Below, piece by piece: positions 35,043 through 44,715 of a stretch of 53,362 nucleotides of DNA (position 1 is the first letter of the stretch; the number at the start of each line of letters is the position of its first letter). Location: NCBI GenBank assembly GCA_044508625.1, contig JBIQHJ010000023.1, positions 1 to 53,362 on the forward strand. Reading direction: 5' to 3'. Made by a program: the position numbers and the translations under genes. Source of the DNA: Castellaniella sp044508625 (GTDB lineage: Bacteria > Pseudomonadota > Gammaproteobacteria > Burkholderiales > Burkholderiaceae_B). Below the pieces are notes generated by a model. That model saw only the letters and a program-made list of their open reading frames with translations, did not search any database and was not told the origin of the DNA.

Positions 35043-35816
35043 ATGATCAAACGCTACGGCGACTATTTCGATCGCAAGACCATCGTCATCACGGGGGCCG
35101 CCAGCGGCATGGGCCGTGAAACCGCCCTGCTGTTCGGCGGGCAGGGCGCCAATGTGGTGTGCGCCGACGTCGACGAGGAACAGGGCCGGCGGACGGCCGC
35201 CCGCATCGCCGAGGCGGGCGGCGTCGCCGACTTCGTCAAGACGGACGTGACCAGGCGCGCCGATGTCCGCCGCCTGGCCGAGCAGGCCGTCGCGAAACAT
35301 GGCGGGGTGGACTTCCTGTTCAATTCCGCCGGCTCGGCCTTGAGGCGCTCGAAATTCCTCGACATCGATGACGAACTGCTCGACAGGGCGATCGACCTGA
35401 ATTTCAAGGGCGTTTTCTATGCCACGCAGGAAATCCTGCCCCACATGCTGCGCAAGAAATTTGGGGTCATCGTCAATGTGTCCAGCATGTCGGTAAAGCG
35501 CGGCGGGCCGGGCGCCACGATCCATTATGCGGCGGCGAAAGGGGCGGTCACGACCTTGACCCTGGGCGTGGCCCGGGAGTTCGCCAGGGACGGCATACGC
35601 TGCCTGTCGATATCCCCGGGCCCCTTCGATACGAACTTCCAGGCGGCGTCGGACACCACGCCCGAATTGGCGCAGAAATTCCTGGCCGACGTGCCCATGA
35701 ACCGGCTGGGCAGGCCCTCCGAGATCGCCGAACTGGTTCTTTTCATGTGCTCCAATGTCTGCGAGTTCATGACGGCCGATACGGTATATGTGAACGGGGG
35801 CGGGGGCTACAGGTAG
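35043..35816 (+). CDS. Short-chain dehydrogenase/reductase
   Basis: A 257-residue classical SDR with TGAASGMG (residues 17-24), NSAG near 94 and catalytic Ser148, Tyr162 and Lys166 (HYAAAKGA). The cofactor loop CADVDEE has an acidic residue after the second strand, which favours NAD over NADP. AAAAAGGAGA precedes the ATG. It likely oxidises a hydroxyl group of the pathway intermediate next to the aldehyde dehydrogenase and epimerase steps. Confidence 0.92.
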   Translation: MIKRYGDYFDRKTIVITGAASGMGRETALLFGGQGANVVCADVDEEQGRRTAARIAEAGGVADFVKTDVTRRADVRRLAEQAVAKHGGVDFLFNSAGSALRRSKFLDIDDELLDRAIDLNFKGVFYATQEILPHMLRKKFGVIVNVSSMSVKRGGPGATIHYAAAKGAVTTLTLGVAREFARDGIRCLSISPGPFDTNFQAASDTTPELAQKFLADVPMNRLGRPSEIAELVLFMCSNVCEFMTADTVYVNGGGGYR

Positions 35817-35863
35817 CCGCGCCGATCGATCCGGGCACGCACGAGACAAACGAGGAGACACGC

Positions 35864-36862
35864 ATGAAGCATTCCATCGAAGGCAAGAGATACCTGATCA
35901 CCGGCGGGGCCAGCCTGGTCGGCTCGCACATCTGCGACGTCCTGCTGGAGGCGGGCGCCGCCGAGATCCGCCTGCTGGACAATTTTTCGCTGGGGACCCA
36001 GGCGACCATCGCCCATCTCGAGGGCGAGTCCAGGATCACGCGGATCCGCGGCGACGTGCTCAAGCTCGTGGACCTGCTCGATGCGAGCCGGGACGTCGAC
36101 GGGGTCTTTGCCCTTGCCGGGTATCTGACCCTGCCGATGTCCAAGGATCCGTTCAGCGGCCTTTCCGTCAATGTGCTGGGCATGCTCAATACCCTGGAGG
36201 CATGCCGCTTCAATGGGGTCAGGCGCCTGATCTTCTCGTCCTCGATCGCGGTGTACGGCACGCCCGGGGGAGGGTCCATCGACGAGTCCAGGGGCTATGT
36301 CTCGAGCGACCTGCAGCCCGCCTCCAAGCTCTACGGCGCCAGCAAGTTGATCGGCGAATCGCTGTGCGCGCAGTACGCCAAGCAGTACGGGATCGAATTC
36401 AACGCACTGCGATTTTCCTCCGTCTACGGGGCGCGGCAGCACGCCCGGGCCGTCAACGCGGTGTTCGTCGCAAAGATCTGCGACCAGGTCGCCCGCGGCG
36501 AGGCGCCGGCGATCTATGGCGACGGCCAGGAGGTGCACGATTACGTGTACGTGTCGGACGTGGCGCGGGCCTGCATGATGGCCATGGTCAGCGATTCCCA
36601 TGACCAGTCCATCAATATCGGCACGGGCGTCGACACGACCTCCGTCGAGGTGGCGAGGATGGCCATCCGCCTGTCGGGCAAGGACCTCCAGCCCGTCTTC
36701 CATGACGACACCCGCGCCGTCAAGTCGGCGGCGGCGTCCGCCCTGCAGATCGATGTCGGCAAGGCGCTGCATGCCATCGGCTGGCGCGCCGAGGTCTCCC
36801 TCGAGGAAGGCATGCGCCGGCTCATGGCATGGCAGCATGACAATGCCCGGGCCGGCCAGTGA
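35864..36862 (+). CDS. NAD-dependent epimerase/dehydratase (extended SDR)
   Basis: A 332-residue extended SDR with ITGGASLVGSHICDVLL (residues 12-28) and Tyr157-x3-Lys161 (LYGASK), similar in style to UDP-glucose 4-epimerases. ATG 35864 follows GAGGAGACACGC; the open frame before it overlaps the SDR gene and is not coding. It lies 47 bp after the SDR and 21 bp before the prpF-like gene. Its place in a catabolic unit suggests oxidation or epimerisation of a small acid rather than of a nucleotide sugar. Confidence 0.9.
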   Translation: MKHSIEGKRYLITGGASLVGSHICDVLLEAGAAEIRLLDNFSLGTQATIAHLEGESRITRIRGDVLKLVDLLDASRDVDGVFALAGYLTLPMSKDPFSGLSVNVLGMLNTLEACRFNGVRRLIFSSSIAVYGTPGGGSIDESRGYVSSDLQPASKLYGASKLIGESLCAQYAKQYGIEFNALRFSSVYGARQHARAVNAVFVAKICDQVARGEAPAIYGDGQEVHDYVYVSDVARACMMAMVSDSHDQSINIGTGVDTTSVEVARMAIRLSGKDLQPVFHDDTRAVKSAAASALQIDVGKALHAIGWRAEVSLEEGMRRLMAWQHDNARAGQ

Positions 36863-36883
36863 GCCGGATGCAGAGGATGTGAA

Positions 36884-38050
36884 ATGGACTCGGCCGTTTC
36901 CCGGATCACGACGCCGCTCAGGGCGGTCTTCATGCGCGGCGGAACCAGCAAGGGGCTGGTGCTGCACCAGCGCGACCTGCCCGCGCGCGATCAGTGGGAT
37001 GCCCTGTTCCTGGCCTTGATGGGCAGCCCCGACGCCCACGGGCGCCAGCTCGATGGCATGGGCGGCGGGGTTTCCTCCCTGTCCAAGATCTGCGTCGTCG
37101 GGCCGCCCAGCCGTCCCGACGCCGACGTGGACTATACCTTTGCGCAGGTCATGGTCAACGAGTCGAGGGTGGACTACAGCGGGAACTGCGGCAATATGTC
37201 GTCGGCCATCGGGCCTTTTGCCGTGGACGAAGGACTGGTGGCCGCCAGCGGCGGCGAGGCGCTGGTCCGGATACACAATACGAATACCCGCAAGGTGATC
37301 CATTCCCGCTTCCCGGTCGAGGACGGGCGTGCCTGCGTCGCGGGCGACCTCGAGATTCCGGGGGTGTCCGGCCGCGGGGCGCCGATCCAGCTCAATTTCA
37401 TCGATCCCGGCGGTGCGACCACCGGCAGGCTGCTGCCCACCGGCCACGTCGTTCAGGATCTCGATGTGCCCGGCGTGGGGCGGATCAAGGCTTCCATGGT
37501 GGATGCCGCCAATGCGTGCGTGTTCATCGATGCCCGGGACCTGGGCTTGAATGGCACCGAGCTGCCGGCCTTCCTGAATCAGCATCCCGATCTTCTGGAA
37601 AAGCTCGATGCGATCCGCCTCCATGCCTCGGTGGCGATGGGCATCGCGGGCGACCTCGATGGCGCGCGCGCCAAGCGCGTCGTGCCGTTCGTGGGCTTCG
37701 TGTCGCCGCCACAGACGACGGCCACCCTGTCGGGGGCGACGGTCCACGCGCAGGACATCGACCTGACCGCCCGGCTGCTTTCCAGCGGCCAGCCCCACAT
37801 GGCCTTGCCCTTGACGGTATCGCTGTGCCTGGCGGCGGCCGCGGCCCTCCGGGGCTCCGTGGTCAACGCCGTGTCGCGGCCCACGGACGGCCGCCTGCGC
37901 ATCGGCATGCCGTCCGGCATCCTGACGGCCGGCGCCGAGGTCGAATCGCCGCCGGCGGGCTGGCATGTCCGCCGGGGATATTTCTACCGCACGGCGCGCC
38001 GCCTCTTTGACGGCCGCGTCTATCCGCAGCCCACGGGCGCGGGCAGCTAG
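36884..38050 (+). CDS. PrpF-family isomerase
   Basis: A 388-residue PrpF-fold protein. The diagnostic MRGGTSKG is at residues 17-24. Lys68 (SLSKICVV) and Cys102 (DYSGNCGNMS) match in spacing the Lys/Cys pair known to matter in PrpF. Family members isomerise methylaconitate or tautomerise 4-oxalomesaconate, moving a double bond in a di- or tricarboxylate. The late part (ALRGSVVNAV) is also conserved. With two MmgE/PrpD proteins and a TcuA-like flavoprotein in the same block, it points to unsaturated tricarboxylate intermediates. Confidence 0.9.
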   Translation: MDSAVSRITTPLRAVFMRGGTSKGLVLHQRDLPARDQWDALFLALMGSPDAHGRQLDGMGGGVSSLSKICVVGPPSRPDADVDYTFAQVMVNESRVDYSGNCGNMSSAIGPFAVDEGLVAASGGEALVRIHNTNTRKVIHSRFPVEDGRACVAGDLEIPGVSGRGAPIQLNFIDPGGATTGRLLPTGHVVQDLDVPGVGRIKASMVDAANACVFIDARDLGLNGTELPAFLNQHPDLLEKLDAIRLHASVAMGIAGDLDGARAKRVVPFVGFVSPPQTTATLSGATVHAQDIDLTARLLSSGQPHMALPLTVSLCLAAAAALRGSVVNAVSRPTDGRLRIGMPSGILTAGAEVESPPAGWHVRRGYFYRTARRLFDGRVYPQPTGAGS

Positions 38051-38109
38051 GCCCGCGCCTGGCCGCAGCGCGTGCGCATGCGGGCCGAGCGCATGAGGAG
38101 GGGACACCG

Positions 38110-39099
38110 TTGAGAGCCATCCGTATCGAGCGATATGGCGGCGTCGAGGTCATGGAGGACCGGGACCTGCCGGTGCCCGTGCCCGGGCACGATGAGGCCT
38201 TGGTCCGGGTCGCCTGCGCGGGCGTCAACTTCATGGACGTCCATACCCGGCAAGGGAAATACGCTCGTTCCAGGACCTATCCCGTGCGCCTGCCCGTGGT
38301 GCTCGGGATGGAAGGGGCCGGGACGATCGTCGACGTCGGGCCCTCCGTGGCTGCGCTGCGGCCGGGGGATCGCGTGGCCTGGTGCCTGTCCTGGGGCAGC
38401 TACGCCGAGTATGCGGCCGTGCCCGCCAGCCGCCTCGCCAGGATTCCCGACGGTATCGATTTCGACCTCGCCGCCGCCGCGTTCTTTCAGGGCTGCACCG
38501 CGCATTACCTGTGCCATGACGTGGGTCAGCTTGGCGCCGGACGAAGCTGCCTGGTGCATGCGGGCTCGGGCGGGATCGGGCAATTGCTGATCCAGCTCGC
38601 GAAGCACGCGGGCGCGACCGTTTTCTCGACCGCCAGCACGGTCGAGAAAGCGGCCGTGGCGCAACGCTGCGGCGCCGATCACGTGATGCTCTACGACGCG
38701 GGGCGGTTCCCGGAAAGGATCCGCGAGATCACCGGCGGGGAAGGGGTCGACGTCGTCTTCGACGCCGTGGGCCGCAAGACCCTGCGCGACAGCTTTCGCG
38801 CCGCCCGGCCACGCGGCCTCGTCGTGAATTTCGGCTCGGTGAGCGGGCCGGTCGATGACCTCGATCCCATCGAGCTGGGCGAGGCGGGCTCGCTGTTCCT
38901 GACTCGTCCCCGCCTGGCCGACTACCTGGCGGACGCGCGGATGGTCCAGCGGCGGTCCGAGGCGCTGTTCGCGCGGCTGCTGGATGGCTCGCTGCGCATC
39001 CTGATGGGGGCCCCGCATACCTTCGACGACGTGGCCGATGCCCATCGCGCCCTGGAGGAGAGGCGCCAGATCGGCAAATCGGTATTGCGCATCCAATGA
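38110..39099 (+). CDS. MDR-family zinc-independent quinone oxidoreductase-like protein
   Basis: A 329-residue medium-chain dehydrogenase/reductase of the NADPH:quinone reductase group. It has the substrate-side motif GVNFMDVHTRQG, the cofactor loop HAGSGGIGQLLIQLAK (about 145-160) and no zinc-binding cysteine cluster. The start is TTG at 38110, after GAGGAGGGG. It is the last gene of the plus-strand unit, 59 bp after the prpF-like gene, and converges on the VWA gene with one base between the stops. It probably reduces an enone or quinone. Confidence 0.88.
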   Translation: MRAIRIERYGGVEVMEDRDLPVPVPGHDEALVRVACAGVNFMDVHTRQGKYARSRTYPVRLPVVLGMEGAGTIVDVGPSVAALRPGDRVAWCLSWGSYAEYAAVPASRLARIPDGIDFDLAAAAFFQGCTAHYLCHDVGQLGAGRSCLVHAGSGGIGQLLIQLAKHAGATVFSTASTVEKAAVAQRCGADHVMLYDAGRFPERIREITGGEGVDVVFDAVGRKTLRDSFRAARPRGLVVNFGSVSGPVDDLDPIELGEAGSLFLTRPRLADYLADARMVQRRSEALFARLLDGSLRILMGAPHTFDDVADAHRALEERRQIGKSVLRIQ

Positions 39100-39100
39100 G

Positions 39101-40273
39101 TCATTTCGCCAGCAGATGCATGGCCCGCTCCAGGCCGTCGATGGTGATGCCGAACATGCGGTCGTGCATGATCTCGCGCACGATGCCGATCGATTGCCGG
39201 TATTGCCAGTATCCCGAGGGCTCGGGGTTGAGCCAGGCGGCGCTGGGCCACTGCGCGAGCAGGCGCTGCAGCCATGCGGCACCGGTCTCGCGGTTGTGGT
39301 GTTCCACCGAGCCGCCGGGATACAGCAGCTCGTAGGGGCTCATCGAGGCGTCGCCCACCAGGATGAGGCGCCAGTCGGCGTTGTGACTGCGGATGAGCTC
39401 GAGGGTGTCGACGCGCTGTTCGTGGCGCCGCCGATTGTCGCGCCAGACGGATTCGTACGGGCAGTTGTGGAAGTAATAGACCTCGAGGTGGCGGAATTCG
39501 CTGCGGGCCGCGGAAAACAGCGATTCGACCCGTCCGACGTGCTCGTCCATGCTGCCGCCCACGTCGAGCAGCATCAGCACCTTGACCGTGTTGCGCCGCT
39601 CGGGCATCCAGCGCAGGTCGAGCATGCCGGCGCTTTGCGCCGTGCCCTGGATGGTGCCCGGCATGTCGAGCTCGAGCGCCGCGCCCTCGCGGGCAAAGCG
39701 GCGCAGGCGCCGCAGGGCGATCTTGAAATTGCGCGTGCCGAGTTCCTGGCGATCGTCGTAGTCGCGGTACTGGCGGGCCTCCCAGACCTTGACGGCGGTG
39801 CGATTGCCCGCCGAGGGGCCGCCGATGCGGATGCCTTCGGGGTGGTAGCCGCCATGGCCGAAGGGCGAGGATCCGCCGGTGCCGATCCATTTGCCGCCGC
39901 CCGCGTGGCGCTCTTTCTGCTCCGCCAGGCGCTGCTGGAACAGCTCCATCAGGCGGTCCCAGCCCAGGCGCTCGAGGGCGGCTTTCTCCTCGGGGCTCAG
40001 GTGCTTGCGGAAGGTCTGCAGCAGCCAGTCCAGGGGGACCTCGGGCGCCCCGGCGGCGCGCGCCGCCAGCCCCTGGCTGAAGGCCGCGAAGATCTGGTCG
40101 TAGCGGTCGTACAGGGTCTCGTCCTTGACGAGCGCCATGCGCGCCAGGTGATAGAAATCCTCCTGCGAGCGCGGCGCGGCGCCGCTGCGCAGCAGCTCCA
40201 GCAGCGTGAGGTATTCCTGGATCGAGACCTGGATCCCTCCGGCGCGCAGCAGGTAAAAGAATTCGATCAGCAT
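39101..40273 (-). CDS. VWA-domain protein, CoxE-like
   Basis: A 390-residue protein with an N-terminal helical region and a C-terminal von Willebrand A-like domain whose metal motif is DVGGSMDEH. It belongs to the CoxE/COG3552 group, which works with MoxR-type AAA+ ATPases in inserting cofactors or remodelling enzymes. A MoxR ATPase is encoded at 40968-41831, with an acetyltransferase gene in between. No catabolic enzyme typical for CoxE (CO dehydrogenase) is near, so its client is unknown. Confidence 0.88.
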   Translation of the reverse strand: MLIEFFYLLRAGGIQVSIQEYLTLLELLRSGAAPRSQEDFYHLARMALVKDETLYDRYDQIFAAFSQGLAARAAGAPEVPLDWLLQTFRKHLSPEEKAALERLGWDRLMELFQQRLAEQKERHAGGGKWIGTGGSSPFGHGGYHPEGIRIGGPSAGNRTAVKVWEARQYRDYDDRQELGTRNFKIALRRLRRFAREGAALELDMPGTIQGTAQSAGMLDLRWMPERRNTVKVLMLLDVGGSMDEHVGRVESLFSAARSEFRHLEVYYFHNCPYESVWRDNRRRHEQRVDTLELIRSHNADWRLILVGDASMSPYELLYPGGSVEHHNRETGAAWLQRLLAQWPSAAWLNPEPSGYWQYRQSIGIVREIMHDRMFGITIDGLERAMHLLAK

Positions 40274-40286
40274 GGGCGTTACGGCG

Positions 40287-40898
40287 TCAGCGGGGCTTGT
40301 TCAATTGGTACAGCAGGTGCTGCTCGACCTCGGGCCATTCGCCGGCCAGCAGGCTGTACATCACCGTGTCGCGCACGGTGCCGTCGCGTCGGGGCGCGTG
40401 GTGGCGCAGCACCCCGTCGCGATGCGCGCCCAGGCGCTCGATGGCGCGCTGCGAGGCAAAGTTGTAGTTGTCGGTGCGCCAGCCCACCACGGCGGCGCCC
40501 AGGTGCTGGAAGGCGTGGCGCAGCAGCAGAAGCTTGCAGGCCGTGTTGACGTGGCTGCGCTGGTGGCGGCGCGCATACCAGGTGTAGCCGATCTCGAGCC
40601 GGGCGACCGCCGGCACGATGTCGTGGTAGCGGGTCGAGCCGATGACCGCGCCTTCGCGGGCGTCGATCACCGCGAAGGGCAGCATGCGGCCGGCGGCCTG
40701 GCCCTCGAGCGCCTCCCGGACGTAGGCCTCGGTCGCGCCCGGCTCGGGCACCGAGGTGATGCGCAGGGTCCAGAGCTCGCCGTCCGCGGCGGCGGCCTCC
40801 AGCCCCTGGACGTGGTCCAGCCCCAGGGGGACGAGGCGCACGCCGTGGCCCTCCAGGGTGACGGGGGCCGGGGTGTGCTGGAATTCGGAGGGGAGCAT
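40287..40898 (-). CDS. GNAT-family N-acetyltransferase
   Basis: A 203-residue RimJ/RimL-type GNAT protein. The core includes DAREGAVIGSTRYHDI, EIGYTWYARRHQRSHVNTAC and the acyl-CoA-end helix RAIERLGAHRDGVLRHH. It may acetylate a protein N-terminus or a small amine; the substrate is not evident. It sits between the moxR- and coxE-like genes in the same direction, with 13 bp to the latter, an unusual interruption of that pair. Confidence 0.87.
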   Translation of the reverse strand: MLPSEFQHTPAPVTLEGHGVRLVPLGLDHVQGLEAAAADGELWTLRITSVPEPGATEAYVREALEGQAAGRMLPFAVIDAREGAVIGSTRYHDIVPAVARLEIGYTWYARRHQRSHVNTACKLLLLRHAFQHLGAAVVGWRTDNYNFASQRAIERLGAHRDGVLRHHAPRRDGTVRDTVMYSLLAGEWPEVEQHLLYQLNKPR

Positions 40899-40967
40899 GA
40901 TAGGGATCGCCTGGAGTCTGTCGGATGGATGGGAGGGGGCGGGGCGGCGGCGCGGGAAAGCGCGCCC

Positions 40968-41831
40968 TCAGCGCGGCGCGCGGTGGTTCATGGCCATGAG
41001 GCGCTGCAGCAGGCCCAGGTCCTGCTCGTTCTTGAGCAGGGCGCCGGCCAGCGGCGGGATGTCGGCGTCGCGCAGGGCCGAGGGCGGCACCGATTCGGCG
41101 AGCAGCAGGCGCAGCCAGTCCAGGAATTCGGAGGTGGAGGGCTTTTTCTTGAGGCCCGGCGTCTCGCGCAGGCCAAAGAAGGCGTCCAGCGCCGCCCCGA
41201 GGATCTCGGCGCGGATGTCGGGAAAGTGGACGGCGACGATCTCGCGCAGCGTCTCGCGGTCGGGAAAGGCGATGTAATGAAAGAAGCAGCGGCGCAGGAA
41301 TGCGTCGGGCAGGTCCTTTTCGTTGTTGGAGGTGATGACGATCAGCGGCCGGTGGCGCGCGCGGATCGTCTCGCGGGTCTCGTAGACGTGGAACTCCATC
41401 CGGTCGAGCTCGCGCAGCAGATCGTTGGGAAACTCGATGTCGGCCTTGTCGATCTCGTCGATCAGCACGACGGTGGGCCGTTCGGACTCGAAGGCCTGCC
41501 ACAGCACGCCGCGCACGATGTAGTTGCCGATGTCGTGCACCGAGGATTCGCCGAGCTGCGAGTCGCGCAGCCGCGACACCGCGTCGTATTCGTACAGGCC
41601 CTGGTGCGCCTTGGTGGTGGACTTGATGTGCCACTGCAGCAGGGGCCGGTCCAGGGCGCGCGCGACCTCCTCGGCGAGCAGGGTCTTGCCGGTGCCCGGC
41701 TCGCCCTTGACCAGCAGGGGGCGCTGCAGGACGAGGGCGGCGTTCACGGCCATTTTCAGGGCGTCGGTGGCGACGTAGCGCTCGGTGCCGTCGAAACGTT
41801 CGGGGGAGGGCTGGGCGGGATTCATGCTCAT
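40968..41831 (-). CDS. MoxR-type AAA+ ATPase
   Basis: A 287-residue MoxR-family ATPase with Walker A GEPGTGKT (about residues 43-50), Walker B VVLIDEIDKAD near 119 and sensor IVITSNNEKDLPDAFLRRC. The start is either ATG 41831 (MSMNPAQ) or 41825; neither has a strong ribosome site, and the 29 in-frame codons further upstream look non-coding. It is expected to work with the CoxE-like VWA protein on an unknown client. Its promoter must lie in the 41832-42061 region shared with the cytochrome genes. Confidence 0.92.
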   Translation of the reverse strand: MSMNPAQPSPERFDGTERYVATDALKMAVNAALVLQRPLLVKGEPGTGKTLLAEEVARALDRPLLQWHIKSTTKAHQGLYEYDAVSRLRDSQLGESSVHDIGNYIVRGVLWQAFESERPTVVLIDEIDKADIEFPNDLLRELDRMEFHVYETRETIRARHRPLIVITSNNEKDLPDAFLRRCFFHYIAFPDRETLREIVAVHFPDIRAEILGAALDAFFGLRETPGLKKKPSTSEFLDWLRLLLAESVPPSALRDADIPPLAGALLKNEQDLGLLQRLMAMNHRAPR

Positions 41832-42061
41832 GTCGGAGTGGGCTGCGCGGCGCCGGCGGGCGGCTGCTATAGGGTTAAAAGTTTCAGGGCTGCATGCTTG
41901 GTTGCAATTATCGTACAATCATCTGGCCGCATCGGCCGTGCGGGTTTCGGCCCGATGCCATCTTCCGCCGCCGGGCCGCCCCGAGGCAGAAAGCGGCCCC
42001 TTGTGGGCAGCAGGTCGAGGGCGCGGCATGGGGGGCCTTTTCTAGCTTACAAAGAGACAAT
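41832..42061. promoter_or_regulatory. Divergent intergenic region, moxR-like / cytochrome c
   Basis: A 230-bp region. A TACAAT -10-like element lies near 41922 on the plus strand, in an AT-rich patch (GCAATTATCGTACAATCAT) that contrasts with the GC-rich surroundings, but no clear -35 is at the right distance. No other structure was noticed. Confidence 0.35.
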
Positions 42062-42418
42062 ATGAAGTTGCGAATACGAATCGAGCGTTGTCTGGGGCCC
42101 TTGGCGATCATGGCTGCCTGTGCGTTCGCGGGCCAGGCCCTGGCGGCGGATGCGGCGCCGGTGACGGGCAATGCGCAGGCCGCCAAGGACAAGGTGTCGA
42201 TGTGCATCGGCTGCCATGGGATCCCCGGCTACAAGGCCGCCTATCCCGAGTTGTACCACGTGCCCATGATCGCGGGGCAGAATGCCGCCTACATCGTCGC
42301 GGCCCTCAAGGAATACGCCAGCGGGGCGCGCTCGTTCGCCACGATGGAGGCCGTCGCCCGTACGCTGTCCGAGCAGGACATGGCGGACGTGGCCGCCTAC
42401 TATTCCAGTCTCAAATAA
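42062..42418 (+). CDS. Class I cytochrome c, monoheme
   Basis: A 118-residue periplasmic cytochrome. A Sec signal (hydrophobic LGPLAIMAACAFAGQALA, cleavage after ALA) is followed by one heme site, Cys48-Ile-Gly-Cys51-His52, and a candidate Met ligand in HVPMIAGQ or FATMEA. It resembles one half of a diheme cytochrome c4. The next gene, 16 bp on, encodes a second monoheme cytochrome, so together they may form an electron-transfer pair. Confidence 0.92.
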   Translation: MKLRIRIERCLGPLAIMAACAFAGQALAADAAPVTGNAQAAKDKVSMCIGCHGIPGYKAAYPELYHVPMIAGQNAAYIVAALKEYASGARSFATMEAVARTLSEQDMADVAAYYSSLK

Positions 42419-42434
42419 TAAATCCGGGGATTCC

Positions 42435-42791
42435 ATGAAAACGTCGTCGATCGTCCTGCTCGGCTGCCTGGCCCTCGCCTCCGGCGCGCAGGCCGCGGAC
42501 CTGGCCGCCGGGCAGGCTGCCTACCAGAAATTCACCTGCGCCTCCTGTCACGGCGCCGATGCCAAGTCGCCGCTGCAGCCCGACTACCCGATCCTCGCCG
42601 GCCAGCACGCCGATTACCTGGCCCATGCCCTCACGGCCTACCAGCGCGGCCAGGCGGGCGCCGCCGTTTCGGCGAACGCGCGCAAGAACCCGATCATGGG
42701 CGCCATGGCGGCCCAGCTCTCGCCCACCGACATCGACAACATCTCGGCCTGGCTCGCCGCCCAGCCATCCCCCCTGGCGGTCCGCAAGTAG
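42435..42791 (+). CDS. Class I cytochrome c, monoheme
   Basis: A 118-residue cytochrome with a short Sec signal (MKTSSIVLLGCLALASGAQA) and one heme site, Cys35-Ala-Ser-Cys38-His39. The axial Met is probably in NPIMGAM. It is similar in size and fold to the preceding cytochrome but divergent in sequence. Electrons may pass to a terminal oxidase encoded elsewhere. Confidence 0.92.
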   Translation: MKTSSIVLLGCLALASGAQAADLAAGQAAYQKFTCASCHGADAKSPLQPDYPILAGQHADYLAHALTAYQRGQAGAAVSANARKNPIMGAMAAQLSPTDIDNISAWLAAQPSPLAVRK

Positions 42792-42795
42792 ACCG

Positions 42796-43227
42796 TCAGC
42801 GATCCCGCGTCGCATGGCGCCGGATCCGATCCAGATAGCGGTCGTTGTCCAGGGGCGCCCCCGTGCGCTGGGCCTCCCAGACCACCTCGCCCAGGGCCTC
42901 CATGACCACGTGCGCGGCCTCGTGCTCGTCGCGCGTGCCCAGCAGCGCGCGCCAGGCGGCGCGGATGCCCGGCGGGTGGTCGATCGAGACCTGCTCGGCG
43001 ATGGCCAGGTGCATCGACAGGTGCAGGAAGGGATTGGTGCGCCCCTCCTCGACCGGATAGTCGCGGGCGGCGGCCTCGGGGTCCTCGAGGTCGGCGTGGT
43101 ATTCCGGATGCAGGCGGATGAGATCCGCCGCCATGGTTTCCAGCGGGGTCAGGACGGCGCCGGCGCGGTGCTTGCGCCAGGCCTCGGTGAAGAACTCGCG
43201 GACTTGCTCGCGCGTCGGATTGAACAT
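42796..43227 (-). CDS. DUF1841 family protein
   Basis: A 143-residue soluble protein (MFNPTREQVREFFTEAWRK) recognised as the DUF1841 family, common in beta- and gammaproteobacteria and without known function. A His-rich middle (HLSMHLAIAEQVSIDHP) and EHEAAHVVMEALGEVVWEAQ are the conserved parts. It converges on the second cytochrome gene with 4 bp between the stops and is divergent from icd. Confidence 0.85.
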   Translation of the reverse strand: MFNPTREQVREFFTEAWRKHRAGAVLTPLETMAADLIRLHPEYHADLEDPEAAARDYPVEEGRTNPFLHLSMHLAIAEQVSIDHPPGIRAAWRALLGTRDEHEAAHVVMEALGEVVWEAQRTGAPLDNDRYLDRIRRHATRDR

Positions 43228-43350
43228 GGCTGCCTGGATGAGGGTTTTCCATTATTTTACCGCCCCGGCGGCCGGGCTTGCCGCCTCCGGGGGTCGATCC
43301 GTGCCCGCCGGGAGCAGTAAAATCGGAAGTTTGCGCACGTCAATACGCCC

Positions 43351-43382
43351 AGTTTAGGCTAAACTCTTATATAAGACTAAAC
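43351..43382. promoter_or_regulatory. Stacked palindromes in the icd promoter
   Basis: AGTTTAG-G-CTAAACT (43351-43365) is a perfect 7-1-7 dyad. It abuts TCTTATATAAGA (43365-43376), a perfect 12-bp palindrome, followed by a second CTAAAC (43377-43382). The TATAAG inside is also a plausible -10. The layout suggests binding of one or two dimeric regulators at the icd promoter. Confidence 0.55.
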
Positions 43383-43427
43383 CCCCCGTTTCTTTCATCG
43401 TCCTCCCCCAGAGCAACTGGAGCATCC

Positions 43428-44684
<1,257 letters not shown>

Positions 44685-44697
44685 TCATGAAAGGCCT

Positions 44698-44715
44698 GCC
44701 CTGATCCCTCAGGGC
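44698..44715. terminator. Possible bidirectional terminator
   Basis: GCCCTGA (44698-44704) pairs with TCAGGGC (44709-44715) around 4 bases, between the convergent icd and cytochrome genes; it includes the cytochrome stop codon. There is no T-run on either side, so support is modest. Confidence 0.35.

Noticed and set aside
1..39099. A genomic island with integrase, insertion sequence or tRNA boundary
   Set aside because: No transposase, integrase, tRNA or flanking direct repeats were seen inside the window, and base composition looks uniform with the core genes. The left boundary is outside the window.
26836..39099. A propionate (2-methylcitrate) operon
   Set aside because: PrpF- and PrpD-like genes are present, but methylcitrate synthase, methylisocitrate lyase and AcnD are all missing, and two PrpD-fold proteins sit with importers and SDRs instead.
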